This document shows, piece after piece, positions 48,375 through 58,170 of a stretch of 64,000 nucleotides of DNA. Location: the NCBI RefSeq assembly GCF_024763615.1, contig NC_077222.1:109897417-109961416 (forward strand), given 5' to 3'. The notes under the pieces are model-generated. The model was not told the DNA's origin and ran no database searches. It saw nothing but the letters and a program-made list of their open reading frames with translations. Both the position numbers and the translations under genes were made by a program. Numbering within the stretch: position 1 is the first letter of the stretch; every line of letters begins with the position of its first letter. The DNA comes from Phlebotomus papatasi. Taxonomy: Eukaryota > Arthropoda > Insecta > Diptera > Psychodidae.

Positions 48375-48460
48375 TGTTTCGTGATCCTCTGAACAGTTAC
48401 TGCAACAACTGCACGCTGCAGTTGATTGCAATATGACCATATTTATGGCATGTCATGCAA
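48375..48460 (+). repeat. Third copy of the intronic 'ACAGTTGCTGCA' segment
   Basis: GTGATCCTCTGAACAGTTAC, then TGCAACAACTGCACGCTGCA and GCAATATGACCATATTTATG. It starts about 40 bases after the GTAAGT donor at 48334 and precedes the candidate cassette exon. Confidence 0.7.
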
Positions 48461-48516
48461 AATTCTGAAACTGGTATACTAAAACTATTCTATGTAAACT
48501 GGTATTTTAGGGGTAA

Positions 48517-48580
48517 AGAATCGCGTCGAGTAAACTGTTCTCAGCTGCCGAAACGGATAAAATTGGCTCGACGCGATTCT
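48517..48580 (+). promoter_or_regulatory. GC-rich hairpin enclosing the cassette-exon acceptor
   Basis: AGAATCGCGTCGAG (48517-48530) is the perfect reverse complement of CTCGACGCGATTCT (48567-48580). A further GGTA/TACC pairing follows after one mismatch. The 36-nt loop contains the candidate 3' splice site, and the 3' arm is itself part of the candidate exon. In RNA this would fold into a stable stem. It may regulate splicing, or it may be a tiny foldback insertion that only happens to be open. The pairing is seen; the function is inferred. Confidence 0.45.
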
Positions 48581-48652
48581 CTACCTCCAAAATTCAATTC
48601 ACAATCGAATTTTCACGCATTCCGAGTTGACAGTATCCCGACAGTATCGCCT
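48545..48652 (+). CDS. SNF4Agamma: Candidate in-frame cassette exon (36 codons)
   Basis: This segment sits in the intron after 48333. TGTTCTCAG precedes it and GTAAAG follows at 48653. It is exactly 108 nt and reads phase 0 to phase 0, so it can be inserted between the exons ending 48333 and starting 59492 without a frame change. The peptide begins LPKRIKLARRDSLPPKFN and ends FRVDSIPTVSP. ARRDSL copies the RRxSL pattern of the neighbouring exons (RRRASL, RRGSL, RRLSL), and the GC content looks higher than in the surrounding intron. Weaknesses are a short pyrimidine tract and an imperfect donor. The same frame stays open to 48715, so it could instead be an alternative terminal exon or chance. 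Confidence 0.4.
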
Positions 48653-48814
48653 GTAAAGAATCTCAGTTACCATGAGATTATCTGGGATAATCACTGGTTT
48701 TGCGATACATTTTAACCTTAATAAACATATAGTACAAAAAGAGATGGCAAAGCGTCCCAGCTTTGCCAAATTCTCGAACTCACGAGAAAGTCCTCTCCGT
48801 TATGCCGAAAATAG

Positions 48815-49270
48815 ACACAGGCTGATCCTGGAGAATACACAGCTCAAAAAATTTGGCGGTAAAGGATCAGCCCAAACTATCATACACTGAGGTTTTAAGA
48901 TCAAGGATTAGCGTTTACAGTGTCAATTTCTATTAAATCTCCACATTTTGATTGCTAAAAGGCTTCTTAAGTGCAACATCAATGGATTCTTCGTACAGTA
49001 AGGAGCACTCTGATATTCTCTTTACTCCAATCTTAATGCATTTTAAGATTTTGCGATATTGCGCGCCATTACTCTACATGTTTTTTCAACCAATTGACAT
49101 TTCTAAAAGCACCCAAAAACCCCCAAAGTGAAGCTTTTTATTTTCATCACTGGCGCTGATGGCGCCTAATGCCCGTAATTTCACTAGACCTCATGAATTT
49201 AGAAGATCAGCCTGATCCTCCAAATTATCGGCTGATCCCTAAGCTGATCACTGTGTCTATTTTGGGCTTT
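48815..49270. mobile_element. MITE family 'CAGGCTGATCCT', copy
   Basis: AAAATAGACACAGGCTGATC at the left and GATCACTGTGTCTATTTTGG at the right. GATCAGCC/GGCTGATC pairs lie inside. Relative of the elements at 33277 and 56585. Confidence 0.7.
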
Positions 49271-49490
49271 AGCATATTTTTTGTATGCACATAGGGTTAC
49301 TGCTGATTTAATATTGTTTATTGACAATGAGAAAACCATTAAGAAATTATTAAAAATATCTCGTGAGTTCGAGCATTCTGAACCGCTGAACTGGTTGATA
49401 TTTCTTGTCAGCCACAAATTATGTAAATTACCAACAAATATCAATAGTTATAAAAAATCGAAAAAACATTTTTTTAAGGAAATTGTACTA

Positions 49491-50535
49491 ATAGGGGATG
49501 TAAAATTATTCAAAAATCGGTACTTAACCGGTTCATTACCGGTAACTAAATCGGTTTGAAAAATGGGCCCTCCAAAGTGGTTGACTTTTGACCTTCAATA
49601 ATTCAAAATGGCGAATTTTCCGATCATAGGTATATTGGCCTAAATGTTCACCTGGACTACTTTTAAAACATATCCGCAAATGATTGAAATAAGCTTGGGC
49701 CAATTTTGAGAAAAACCGAAAAAACATTGTTTTTAGGGAATTTTACTTATAGGGGATGTAAAATTATTCAAAAATCGGTACTTAACCGGTTCATTACCAA
49801 TGAAGATCGATGCAGTCTGGTTTGAAATTTCAATACCTGTCCGAAAAATCCAAATTCAACTAAATCGGTTAAAAACCAAGCCTTCCAAAGTGGTTGATTT
49901 TTGACCTTCAATAATTCAAAATTGCGAATTTTCTGGTCATAGGCATGGTGGGCTAAATGTTCACCTGGACTACCTCTAAAACATATCCGAAAATGATTGA
50001 AAAAGCTTCTGCCAATTTTGAGAAAAACCGAAAAAAACATTGTTTTTAGGGAATTTTATTTATAGGGGATGTAAAATTATTCAAAAATCGGTACTTAACC
50101 GGTTCATTACCGATGAAGATCGATGCAGTCGGGTTTCAAATTTCAATACCTGTCCGAAAAATCCAAATTCAACCAAATCGGTTAAAAACTGAGCCTTTCT
50201 AAAGTGGTTGACCTTTGACCTTCAATAATTCAAAATGGCGAATTTTCCGATCATAGGTATTTTGGGCTAAATGTTCACCTGGACTACCTGTAAAACATAT
50301 CCGAAAATTATTGAAAAAGCATGGGCCAATTTTGAGAAAAACCAAAAAACATGGTTTTGATGGGGATAGAGGAGGAGTGGGGAGAGAAAGAAAAACATCG
50401 AGAGATATTGTTTTTTTTTATTGGGGGTCATCGAAGACTGGAAGTCGATATCTCTTACCGTTTAAGTTGAAGAACAATGGCAAGTTAAAAAAAAAGATGA
50501 TTGTATAACTGCTTGAGTTCGAGCAGTAAAATAGC
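49491..50535 (+). repeat. Tandem triplication, unit about 310 bp
   Basis: Units begin ATAGGGGATGTAAAATTATT at 49491, 49749 and 50062. Units 2 and 3 are about 310 bp; unit 1 is 258 bp because it lacks a 55-bp block starting GAAGATCGATGCAGTC. Shared landmarks are CGGTACTTAACCGGTTCATT, AAATGTTCACCTGGACTAC and GCCAATTTTGAGAAAAACC. The last unit runs into GTCATCGA...GTTCGAGCAGTAAAAT (to 50535), which also ends the diverged copy at 26600-26840. Confidence 0.85.
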
Positions 50536-50539
50536 AAAA

Positions 50540-52060
50540 TGGACCAGTAGGGGAAGGGTTTCAGCCTTCGGACACACTCTGACTTCAAACGTTCAAACAC
50601 TTTATATTTTTCCCATAGAAATCTTAGAAAATTTGAAGGAGCTTTTCATCTGCCAATTTGGTGAAACACTTTTATATTCTACATAAAGACATAAGTTTAC
50701 CGGAACGAATTTTTTGAATGTTTTCCTCAGATTCACGAGGGCGGCGTACATTAAATAAGCATTTATATAATGCGACTAAAATGTCTAGAAGTTGTAGACA
50801 ATCTCTATTTCAATTAAAGCCAGTCCGTGGCGTCGCGAAATAATGTTGTTGATTTTTTTTTGCTTGAGAAAAAATAACTTGACAGAGAATCAACAAACTT
50901 TTTTATTGTTGTGATGATTGCTTAGAAGAGCCAAAAGAAGAAAAAAAAAACCGTCACTGTTTGCATTTGCAAATGATATAATTTGTATATCAATGAAGGC
51001 GCTAATTCCGCGCAAAATATTCTTAGTTCCGAAAATTCTATGCAATTTTTTTTTGTGAAATACCAAAAATAGTAAGGCAAAAAAATAATAATGAAAGAAA
51101 TCCGAAAATATCGTTTCTTATGTAGACATTTTATTTTAGTACGACTGTCCAGATGATATTCAATTAGCGTGATGTGCGTATTGAGATTTTTTATTTTGAA
51201 GAAGAAGAAAAAAAGCTCCACGAGTTTTACATTGAGCAAACATTTAATATTATGCCTCATGTGGAAAATTCTTGAGTTGTATTTAAATATTTCTCACTCT
51301 GGAGACTCTCAACTCTCTTTGTCATTTTCATATGAATATGCAAATTAGGGGAATATTAACAGATAGGCAACTCCTTAATAGGGAAATCATGATCATCCAA
51401 CAGTATTGTACTGTTTTTGTTTATATTTAGAAGACATGATTCTGAAACAAGGGGAGAAAGAGTTATTTTGTGTCAAACTTGTCGCACAGCGACAATTGAG
51501 AAAGAAAATATATATTTAATTTATGAGGAGTATCATTTGAAATTCACACCCACGCAATGAATGGGTTTATTCGCATCTCCCCAATGGGGATGTCATAGAT
51601 GTACATAATTTTTATAAGCTTATAGATATTTTCTCTATCCCTCATCAGTCATCAGATAGGCAAAAAATAAAATGCTAATCAATCTCCGATGGCGTTCAAT
51701 TGCGAAAAAAATAAATAGGAAAATTGCGTGGAGAATATAAAAATACCAGAATAACTTAATCCTAGAATACAGTTTTATTAAAGCTCTGCATCTCTTTTAG
51801 AATTTCAGTGATTTATTTAGAATTTAATTACTGTTTTTTTGCATATACTCTATTTACACACGAAAAATTGCTATTGCTAAAGATACATAATCGATTGTGG
51901 TGAGTTATGGAGCGCAAAAATATGTGAAAAATTAGATGAAGAAACATTTATTGGCAGCAAAGAAGGAATTTGTACTGTTTTCGTTTGAGATGGAAATCCG
52001 AGGAATTCCCATGAACGTCTCCATCTTTCATAATTCAACCCTCATGGACTTTTGTTTTGT
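50540..52060. other. Intron, nothing recognised
   Basis: AT-rich with poly-A/poly-T runs; no gene or repeat family identified. Confidence 0.4.
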
Positions 52061-52064
52061 TTGC

Positions 52065-52320
52065 GTATCCTCTAGGTCAAGTGGTAGAGTACTAGCTGTA
52101 TGATGCAACGGCCCCAGGTTCAAATCCCCTTCAGGTCACCAGAAATTTTTCTGACGTAAAATGTGTTCTGATTGTATCCCATGAGGATTAATGCATTTGA
52201 TTACACGGGGTATGGGATAGACAATTCTATCCTTATATAAGAAAAATTGATATCCCGAAAAGATCGCTTAGGAGAAGGCCTAGTTCCTCTACGGAACGTT
52301 GTACCACCATTACTATTACA
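52065..52320 (+). mobile_element. tRNA-derived SINE, copy 2
   Basis: A box GGTCAAGTGG (52075-52084) and B box GGTTCAAATCC (52117-52127), then TTCAGGTCACCAGAAATTTT and a body that ends AGGCCTAGTTCCTCTACGG, GTTGTACCACCATTACTATT. It aligns with the SINE at 21854-22117 read in reverse. No clean target duplication was found, so this copy is older or its 3' end was altered. Confidence 0.8.
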
Positions 52321-52529
52321 GCCTCATACTACTTACTTACCCAACGATACAGAATCAATCTTCCCTAGTTTCACATACCAAATGATCCGACTTCCTGATC
52401 CAGGTCGTCAATCAATTGGAGTCTGGGTCAGTCTCGTTTACTTGAAGAATACAAGTCAGATTCGATTAGATTTAAAGGGGGCGCTTTCTTAAAGGACCGC
52501 TACCGAAACCTCTATTTGGGCCTATTATT

Positions 52530-53300
52530 CATTCATTTTCAACCGCTTATCCCTATTGGGGTCGCGGGCCCATGACATCCAAATTAGCAGCCCATACTTG
52601 TCGATCCTCCGCCACTTCAGGAAGATGTTAGGGTTCGATCCCTAGGCGTTCCAAGGCAAGATTCTGAATTTGATTCAGCCACCTTGTCCTAGGTCTGCCT
52701 CGAGGTTAACGCCTTCTAATTATGGCTTGCATAGCTCTAACTATGGCTTGCATGTTATAGGTAACAAAGCCAGTCCGTTTTCCAGACAAACTCCAGGATG
52801 AGTAACCTACTGCTCAATTTGGTTATTACGTTACATTGAACATCCTATTCAGATGTTTCTTTAGGCAGTGTCCGTTTAAAAGAGGTTAGCAATCTGCTGG
52901 GATCTCTAGCGACTGCTTCCTACCACTTACGAGTCGGTTTCTTATCTAAGTTTGCCATGTGTAGTTTGGACACACGATCAATCCTTCTGTCTGCTAAATT
53001 ATTATAAATCTTTCTGTATGACTGATTTCCTTGTTCAGAAGAAAATTCATATATCTGGTTGAAGACCTACGAAGGCGGTCCTTACCTCCGCGAGGCGGTC
53101 CATTTCTTCGTTTCCCATCCTACCTTTGTGTCCAGACCAGATATCCACTGTAGACCAACATTACATTTCTGTGAGGCCGCTTTTGTCTGCATTCGCTTAC
53201 GAAAGCAGACCGTGATTCATATCTTGTGGTATATAGAATCGTAGCTCTAATCTAAGCATTCAGTTAAGTATCAAAATATTCTCCGGGATAGGTCGTCTTT
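52530..53300 (-). pseudogene. Degenerate non-LTR retrotransposon (LINE) 3' part
   Basis: On the minus strand, the complement of 53090-53130 reads HKGRMGNEEMDRLA, preceded by WISG after a small frame break. This is the RNase H motif region of I/Loa/Jockey-type LINEs (pattern W-x-P-G-H-x-G-x-x-G-N-E-x-A-D-x-L-A), with the usual Asp/Ala positions partly changed. Further on, the complement of 52678-52705 gives PRGRPRTRWLNQIQNLALER, then LPEVAEDRQVWAANLDVMGP near 52570. That is typical of the C-terminal tail of LINE ORF2. Stops and frameshifts show it is dead. No reverse transcriptase core is visible upstream. Confidence 0.65.
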
Positions 53301-53683
53301 ATTCCTTCAAACTCAATAACCATAGCCTTGCTTGACGATATTTGCTTCTCAGTAATGCTATTGTATCTCATGATTATATGGACCCTGGAATAATTCTTTT
53401 TCACGTTTCGGGCAAAAATTTGCTATAAGATCCTCCTGTCTGACGCGATTAAAATTTCGTTATTTGGATTGGTAAAGGAACCACGTTTCAATCGAATATG
53501 CAATTTATACTCCTACATTATTTGCATTTGTCATCACCAGTTTCTATTTTCCATATGCATAGACGATTTGGGTTAGTTAAGCTTATTCCTAAAACGATTT
53601 TATTACATCAGGCTAGCATCTTCCCTGGACTGTGTAGTAGTATGTTTCAGAAAGAAAAAAGAAATGGCACTAATCTCGCGTGT

Positions 53684-54042
53684 GATCAGACGCTGTTTAA
53701 AGCTAGCTTAACACTAAACCTACCAAGATCCAGTTAAATTGACCAGTTTAAAATTAACAGATATTTAAACGGTACAATATCACTATCAAACTTTATTAAT
53801 TTCTTAAAATATGCATGTAATACATTTTTCAGTGTTTAAATTTTAATTGTTTTGCTCTTTTCCAAGACAAATTTGTTGAGTATCTATCCTACTCTATCAC
53901 AGTCTGTCATTTAACTGAAAAACGACCAAAAACGATCGGTAGGTTTAGTGCTAACGACCCTCTCTGTAGTGTAAACTCAGAAAATTGTTCTGCATCTGCA
54001 TAGAGGGTCGTTTAGCTACCTCCAAACAGCGTCCGATCATGG
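53684..54042. mobile_element. MITE 'TGATCAGACGCTGTTTAAAG'
   Basis: TGATCAGACGCTGTTTAAAG and AGCTA at the left; GTTTAGCTACCTCC AAACAGCGTCCGATCA at the right. The inner 53740-53952 matches 17140-17352 in reverse, so that copy is an inner fragment of this family. Confidence 0.65.
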
Positions 54043-55640
54043 TCGTCGAAGAAAAAAAAGGGTTATTTTATAATAAATTGAAATTGAATAGTCACACGAC
54101 TAGTGTATAGTTTCTCGCATGAATTATAGCCTTAATGTAAAAAGTCATATTTCAAGATCAAAACTCATTCTAATTTCGTAATAATTTTATCAATATCATT
54201 TAACTAACACCGTTTTGCAAAGAAAATTAAAATTATTTGGCAAATTCGTTATTAATACGTATTTTGTGCTAAAATTGTAGAGATTACGTTAAATTGAAAA
54301 TACAAATGTGAGACAAACAACTGCAGCTCTTGAGATACTTGAGAGAGAGTAATGAACTGAAAATTGCGATAGTAGATCACTCTGCAATATTCCTATTATT
54401 TTTTTTCTGTTTTTCTCTGTTGAAAATATTCAAATATCTCTTGACGTGTTTTTAGCACAAAAAATTGCTCCCTCTTTGGAGCTTTTTTGACCCCATCTGG
54501 AGGGAAAATGTAAAATAAGAAGTCTGTGCAGATGTGCTTTTTTCCTCTTACTGTTATTGAAATTGAGCTTATTGTGTGAGGTCAAGAGGTCACTTGAGCG
54601 TATTATTATTATTATTACTGTGTGTAGGGGTATATAATGAGGCTAATCGGTATCAGAGAATGAAGAGTATATGGAGTTTAGTGTAGTAACAATGGATGAG
54701 GAGGAAGTATTGTGGAGAAAAGCTTTTGTATAGTATTATTTTTGGTCTTATAGGCGCACTTAAATATTGTTTTACGGTGTATGTGCGCAAATCGCATAAA
54801 TTATGTGTATTTTTCTAACGACCACAGACAATAATAAAAGCGCGAATGTAATGGAAATTTATATGACTTTATTGGTGCGACGAAGGCGCGAGAGTTGAAC
54901 AATATGAGTGGTTTCGTTTGCGCCTCTAAAGAAATACTTTTTCGCGCAAATCCAGTTGATCGTGAGTCGTTCTCCAAAAAGCACGTTTTCTTTGGTTGAT
55001 CTTGCCCCTGGAAAATAAATATATATGTATATATTCAGCTTTTTTGAGTACTGTACCAAATCACAGATTAATAACAACATTCTTGGAGATTACTTTGAGT
55101 GTGAAAAGTAATTAATCTGAGCAGGAAATTTGGTATTTTTATGAGAAGTTAATTAAAAAGTATTTTCCTTGAGATATTTGGGATTCAATGGATTTTCCAT
55201 TTTCCCACAGAAGTGACTTTAGTTTAAATGACGCGGATTTAATGAAGATAGAAGTGATTTCTGTGATATATTGGTGAAGTTGCTGAATATATTTATTCTC
55301 GCTCAAGCAGTTTTTTTTTTTACTTCTTCTTTCTCAAATCCCCAAGTTCTATCTTGTTTGCATTTAACACAGAGAATATTTACCTAAGCAATTGACACGC
55401 GATTGGGTGTACATACGTTGCTCTTTGGTGAGTTATCTCGCGATTCAAACTGAGGGGTTGTAGGACATCCAAGGAGGTTGGTGACATGAGAGGTGAAGTA
55501 AGGTGGAATCTTAGTTAAATATTTGAGAAAGAGAATATTATGTGGTGAGGTGTAGAATTTAAACAGTGTGTGCTTTACTTTTTTTTTAAATTTTATTTTG
55601 GGCTTTCGGGTAATAAAATCCCCAAGTTTTGTGAGGAATA
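54043..55640. other. Intron and probable leader of exon 1C
   Basis: No repeat family recognised apart from a (TTA)n run near 54601-54617. A TATA-like site is listed separately. Confidence 0.4.
54631..54638 (+). promoter_or_regulatory. TATA-like element upstream of exon 1C
   Basis: TATATAAT follows a GGGG run, and TATCAGAGA (initiator-like) lies about 24 bases downstream. A start here would give a leader of about 1 kb before the ATG at 55648. The spacing is a little short for a canonical TATA/Inr pair, so this is only a candidate. Confidence 0.2.
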
Positions 55641-55647
55641 ATGTTCA

Positions 55648-55917
55648 ATGATGTTTCGACGTCTTTCACTGCTGGATTCAACTCCACCATCAGCCACTGT
55701 ATCAGTGGCACCACAGAGAATGGCTGCAATTCAGTATCGGGCCATGAGATCTGTTTCAACTCCAAATCCACCTCCTCAGGCAATTTCAGTGGGACCTACA
55801 ATTGTCCCAACGTCAACTGTTCTATCTCATGCACCAACTTGGTATTCCAGGGTCAGTCAGTCGTTGAGGAAGAGTATTTTAAGGAGATCTGCGTCATATA
55901 GAGATCATCGTGGAAAT
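55648..55917 (+). CDS. SNF4Agamma: AMPK gamma alternative first coding exon 1C
   Basis: Tandem ATGs at 55648 and 55651 open MMFRRLSLLDSTPPSATV and run 90 codons to a GTAAAT donor at 55918 in phase 0, matching the acceptor at 59492. The peptide is Ser/Thr/Pro-rich with RRLSLLD at the start and RKSILRRSASYRDHRG at the end, so it carries the same basophilic-site style as the other exons. This isoform would skip the whole 45-48 kb exon cluster and put a short tail directly on the CBS core. An out-of-frame ATG lies seven bases upstream at 55641 and its frame stays open to 55901. No acceptor is seen just upstream, so a first exon is preferred. Confidence 0.72.
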
Positions 55918-56433
55918 GTAAATTTTCAATTTTGTTTATTTTTCAATTCGAAATTCTAAATAACCCCTTACGATCTGATATGTCCATGTGTAAAGTTCTT
56001 AAAATCTGTACTAATACGTATTCGATCTACTCGTCTCCAGTTCGGCTTTTCTGCCCTCGGGGAATCCTGAAACAAATAGCACAGATCCGTGTTTAGTGGA
56101 TACAAATTATTCCGAAAACACTACGGCAATTGTTCATTGCAGGGGGGTGACATTAGCTCTAAAAAATGCGACCGATTTTAGTGTAAATGTTTCCCTGTTT
56201 TCGTACACATTTCACGAGATATCTCCAAAACTACGTAGGTTGTCAATTTGGGGTTTTCGGCTGCCTATTCTGTATTAAATTGGCTTTTGTGTTGTATTAC
56301 TATTATTTGCTAATTCATTCTACACTGACAGAAAACAGCTAATAAACCCAAAAGTTTTTTCGGCTCGCTAGAAACATATCGGAAACATAGGAAATGTCAT
56401 GCCCCTGGTTCATTAACGTACAATTTTCATTTG

Positions 56434-56477
56434 ACGTTTGTTCGGTTTCAAACGGTTCTTGCTCATCTCTGTACTAC
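56434..56477. mobile_element. Half copy of MITE 'GCAAGAACCGTTTGAAA'
   Basis: GTTTCAAACGGTTCTTGCTC preceded by TTTGACGTTTGTTCG, matching the right halves of 28394-28526 and 39157-39295. Confidence 0.55.
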
Positions 56478-56584
56478 GACTCGGGCTAATTCGGAAGAAT
56501 CATTCCTAATTCGGAATTTTGGGATTTCCTCGCTGTTTCAATTGGGCAAAGAGGAAATGAAAGCCATGAAGCAGTGCAAACCTT

Positions 56585-57005
56585 AGGGCCCAAATAATCT
56601 CAGGCTGATTCTCGAGAAAATTTAACCCGTAAAATTTGACAATAGGGTAAAATGGGATAATTTGGAATCATGTCCAATTTGAAACTTTGCAATTTCCCAA
56701 CAGTTTTAGATGGTAAAAGGAAAAGACAACGAAAAAGTACTCTCGAATGTAAAGTCTTGTAGTTTTTTATTGTTTTCTTTTCCTCTCTGACCATTTGAAA
56801 GAGAGAAAATTTAAAAATTCTAAAATAGACATGATTGAGAATTACCCCATTTTACCCTAAAAATTTATCACAAACATTTAACACTTGAGGACTTAGGATC
56901 ATTAGTTAGAGGTCCTTTACATACATTTTGTTTATCTGATCTTTTATCACCAAATTTTGCAAGCTAGATATTCTCGAGGGTCAGCCTGAGTGTATTTCGA
57001 CCACT
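56585..57005. mobile_element. MITE family 'CAGGCTGATYCT', interrupted copy
   Basis: GGGCCCAAATAATCTCAGGC at the left and TCAGCCTGAGTGTATTTCG at the right. It is split at 56643-56859 by the 'GGGTAAAATGGG' MITE. Confidence 0.8.
56645..56857. mobile_element. MITE 'GGGTAAAATGGG', copy 2, nested, TA duplication
   Basis: GGGTAAAATGGGATAATTTG ... GAATTACCCCATTTTACCC, with TA on both sides. Removing it and one TA restores CAATAAAAATTTATC, which matches CAATAAAGATTTATC in the uninterrupted relative at about 33335. Confidence 0.85.
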
Positions 57006-57539
57006 CAGAATAAGAAACGAGTAACACGCAATCGGCAAAGTTTATAGGAGAGCGATTTGAAGCTGAGATTTTACATGCAGAGTATAAAAATTTTGAGGTT
57101 TAAAATCTATATAACTTTGAAAATAATCATCTTTCAAGTATAATATTCACAGGGAAGGTAGAGGGTATAAAGAAGTATCCAAAAAGCGCATAAAACGATT
57201 TTTAGAAAAAAAAAATCGAGTTGTTCTACTTATATTCTGAGTGATCGATTTGGGCCCTTACACTCGAGATTACTTCGTGATTTTTTTTCTTTTGTCCATC
57301 TAAAGTACTACTTACCGAAATTTTTAACCTGGACTAATTACGGCAAAAGTTGATGAACTATTTAATCAGTAGAACCGATATTTGAAATTTAGGGTATACT
57401 TCGGTCGAGGTTACCGTACCCTCAGGAGTGAAATGAGAGATAGGGGGGAGCGATTTACGCCAGTTTTTAATTTACGCAAACTGCAAACAGTGGTCACTCT
57501 CACCTGATCACCCATAAAAAGCTGTGGAGTGAGAAAAGT

Positions 57540-57790
57540 AAGAAAGTGATTAGTCAATGTTTCGCAACATCCAGCCCCAGCCCTGGGGCTTGAACCAAGA
57601 CTTTAGACGGCGAATTTGTCCTATACAAGAGCACTTCTAACGGCCTGGTTAGCCCTGGTTGGTATGTACAGTTTTCTTAGGGGCAGTAGCGGAGGAAGCC
57701 CTCAGCTGACTCTGAGCCATTGCAGTGACCTTATCTCTTCCTGTGAGAGGTTCCTTCGTCACTGCTGACATCTAATGGCCTCTACACATT
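57540..57790 (-). mobile_element. Possible second type of tRNA-derived SINE
   Basis: On the minus strand, TTGGTTCAAGCCCCAGGG carries a B-box match and is preceded at tRNA-like distance by CAGGCCGTTAGAAGTGCTC. A GC-richer head precedes it. No second copy was found in the window and no tail was defined. Confidence 0.4.
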
Positions 57791-57929
57791 TGAAAAAATT
57801 TTCGTCAAAAACTGCCTTAAAGCGAAGCCTTAAAGCTATCCCCTATCTTGATTAAATCTCTTAAAACTTTGAACATTTGATTAAGTTTGTCAAGACTATC
57901 TTAGAAAACAGTTATTTGGTCGCTTTTAC

Positions 57930-58170
57930 TCTGAACAAAAAAATGTTTTGTCAAATTAACAAAACAAGTTTGTAAAGAGGGTGTTCTTTCATACAGAATA
58001 TGGCAAAGTTTTGTCAAATCGGCGGCCAACTGGATCTTGTTAAAAGTTTGTCAAAAGTGTGTTTTTCCATATGAAATGCAAGAAAAAGTTTTGTAAAATA
58101 GGTAAATTACATCCTTTTTGCAAAATTTGAACAAAATTCATTTGTTCGTTTAACAAGACATTTTTTCATA
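57930..58170. mobile_element. Repeat family 'GTTTTGTCAAATTAACAA', copy 2
   Basis: TGTTTTGTCAAATTAACAAA, CATACAGAATATGGCAAAG and AAAAGTTTGTCAAAAG align with 25940-26245 in the same order. Confidence 0.65.

Noticed and set aside
52065..52140. tRNA gene on the plus strand
   Set aside because: Same SINE head as at 22.1 kb, with a degraded B box; not a functional tRNA.
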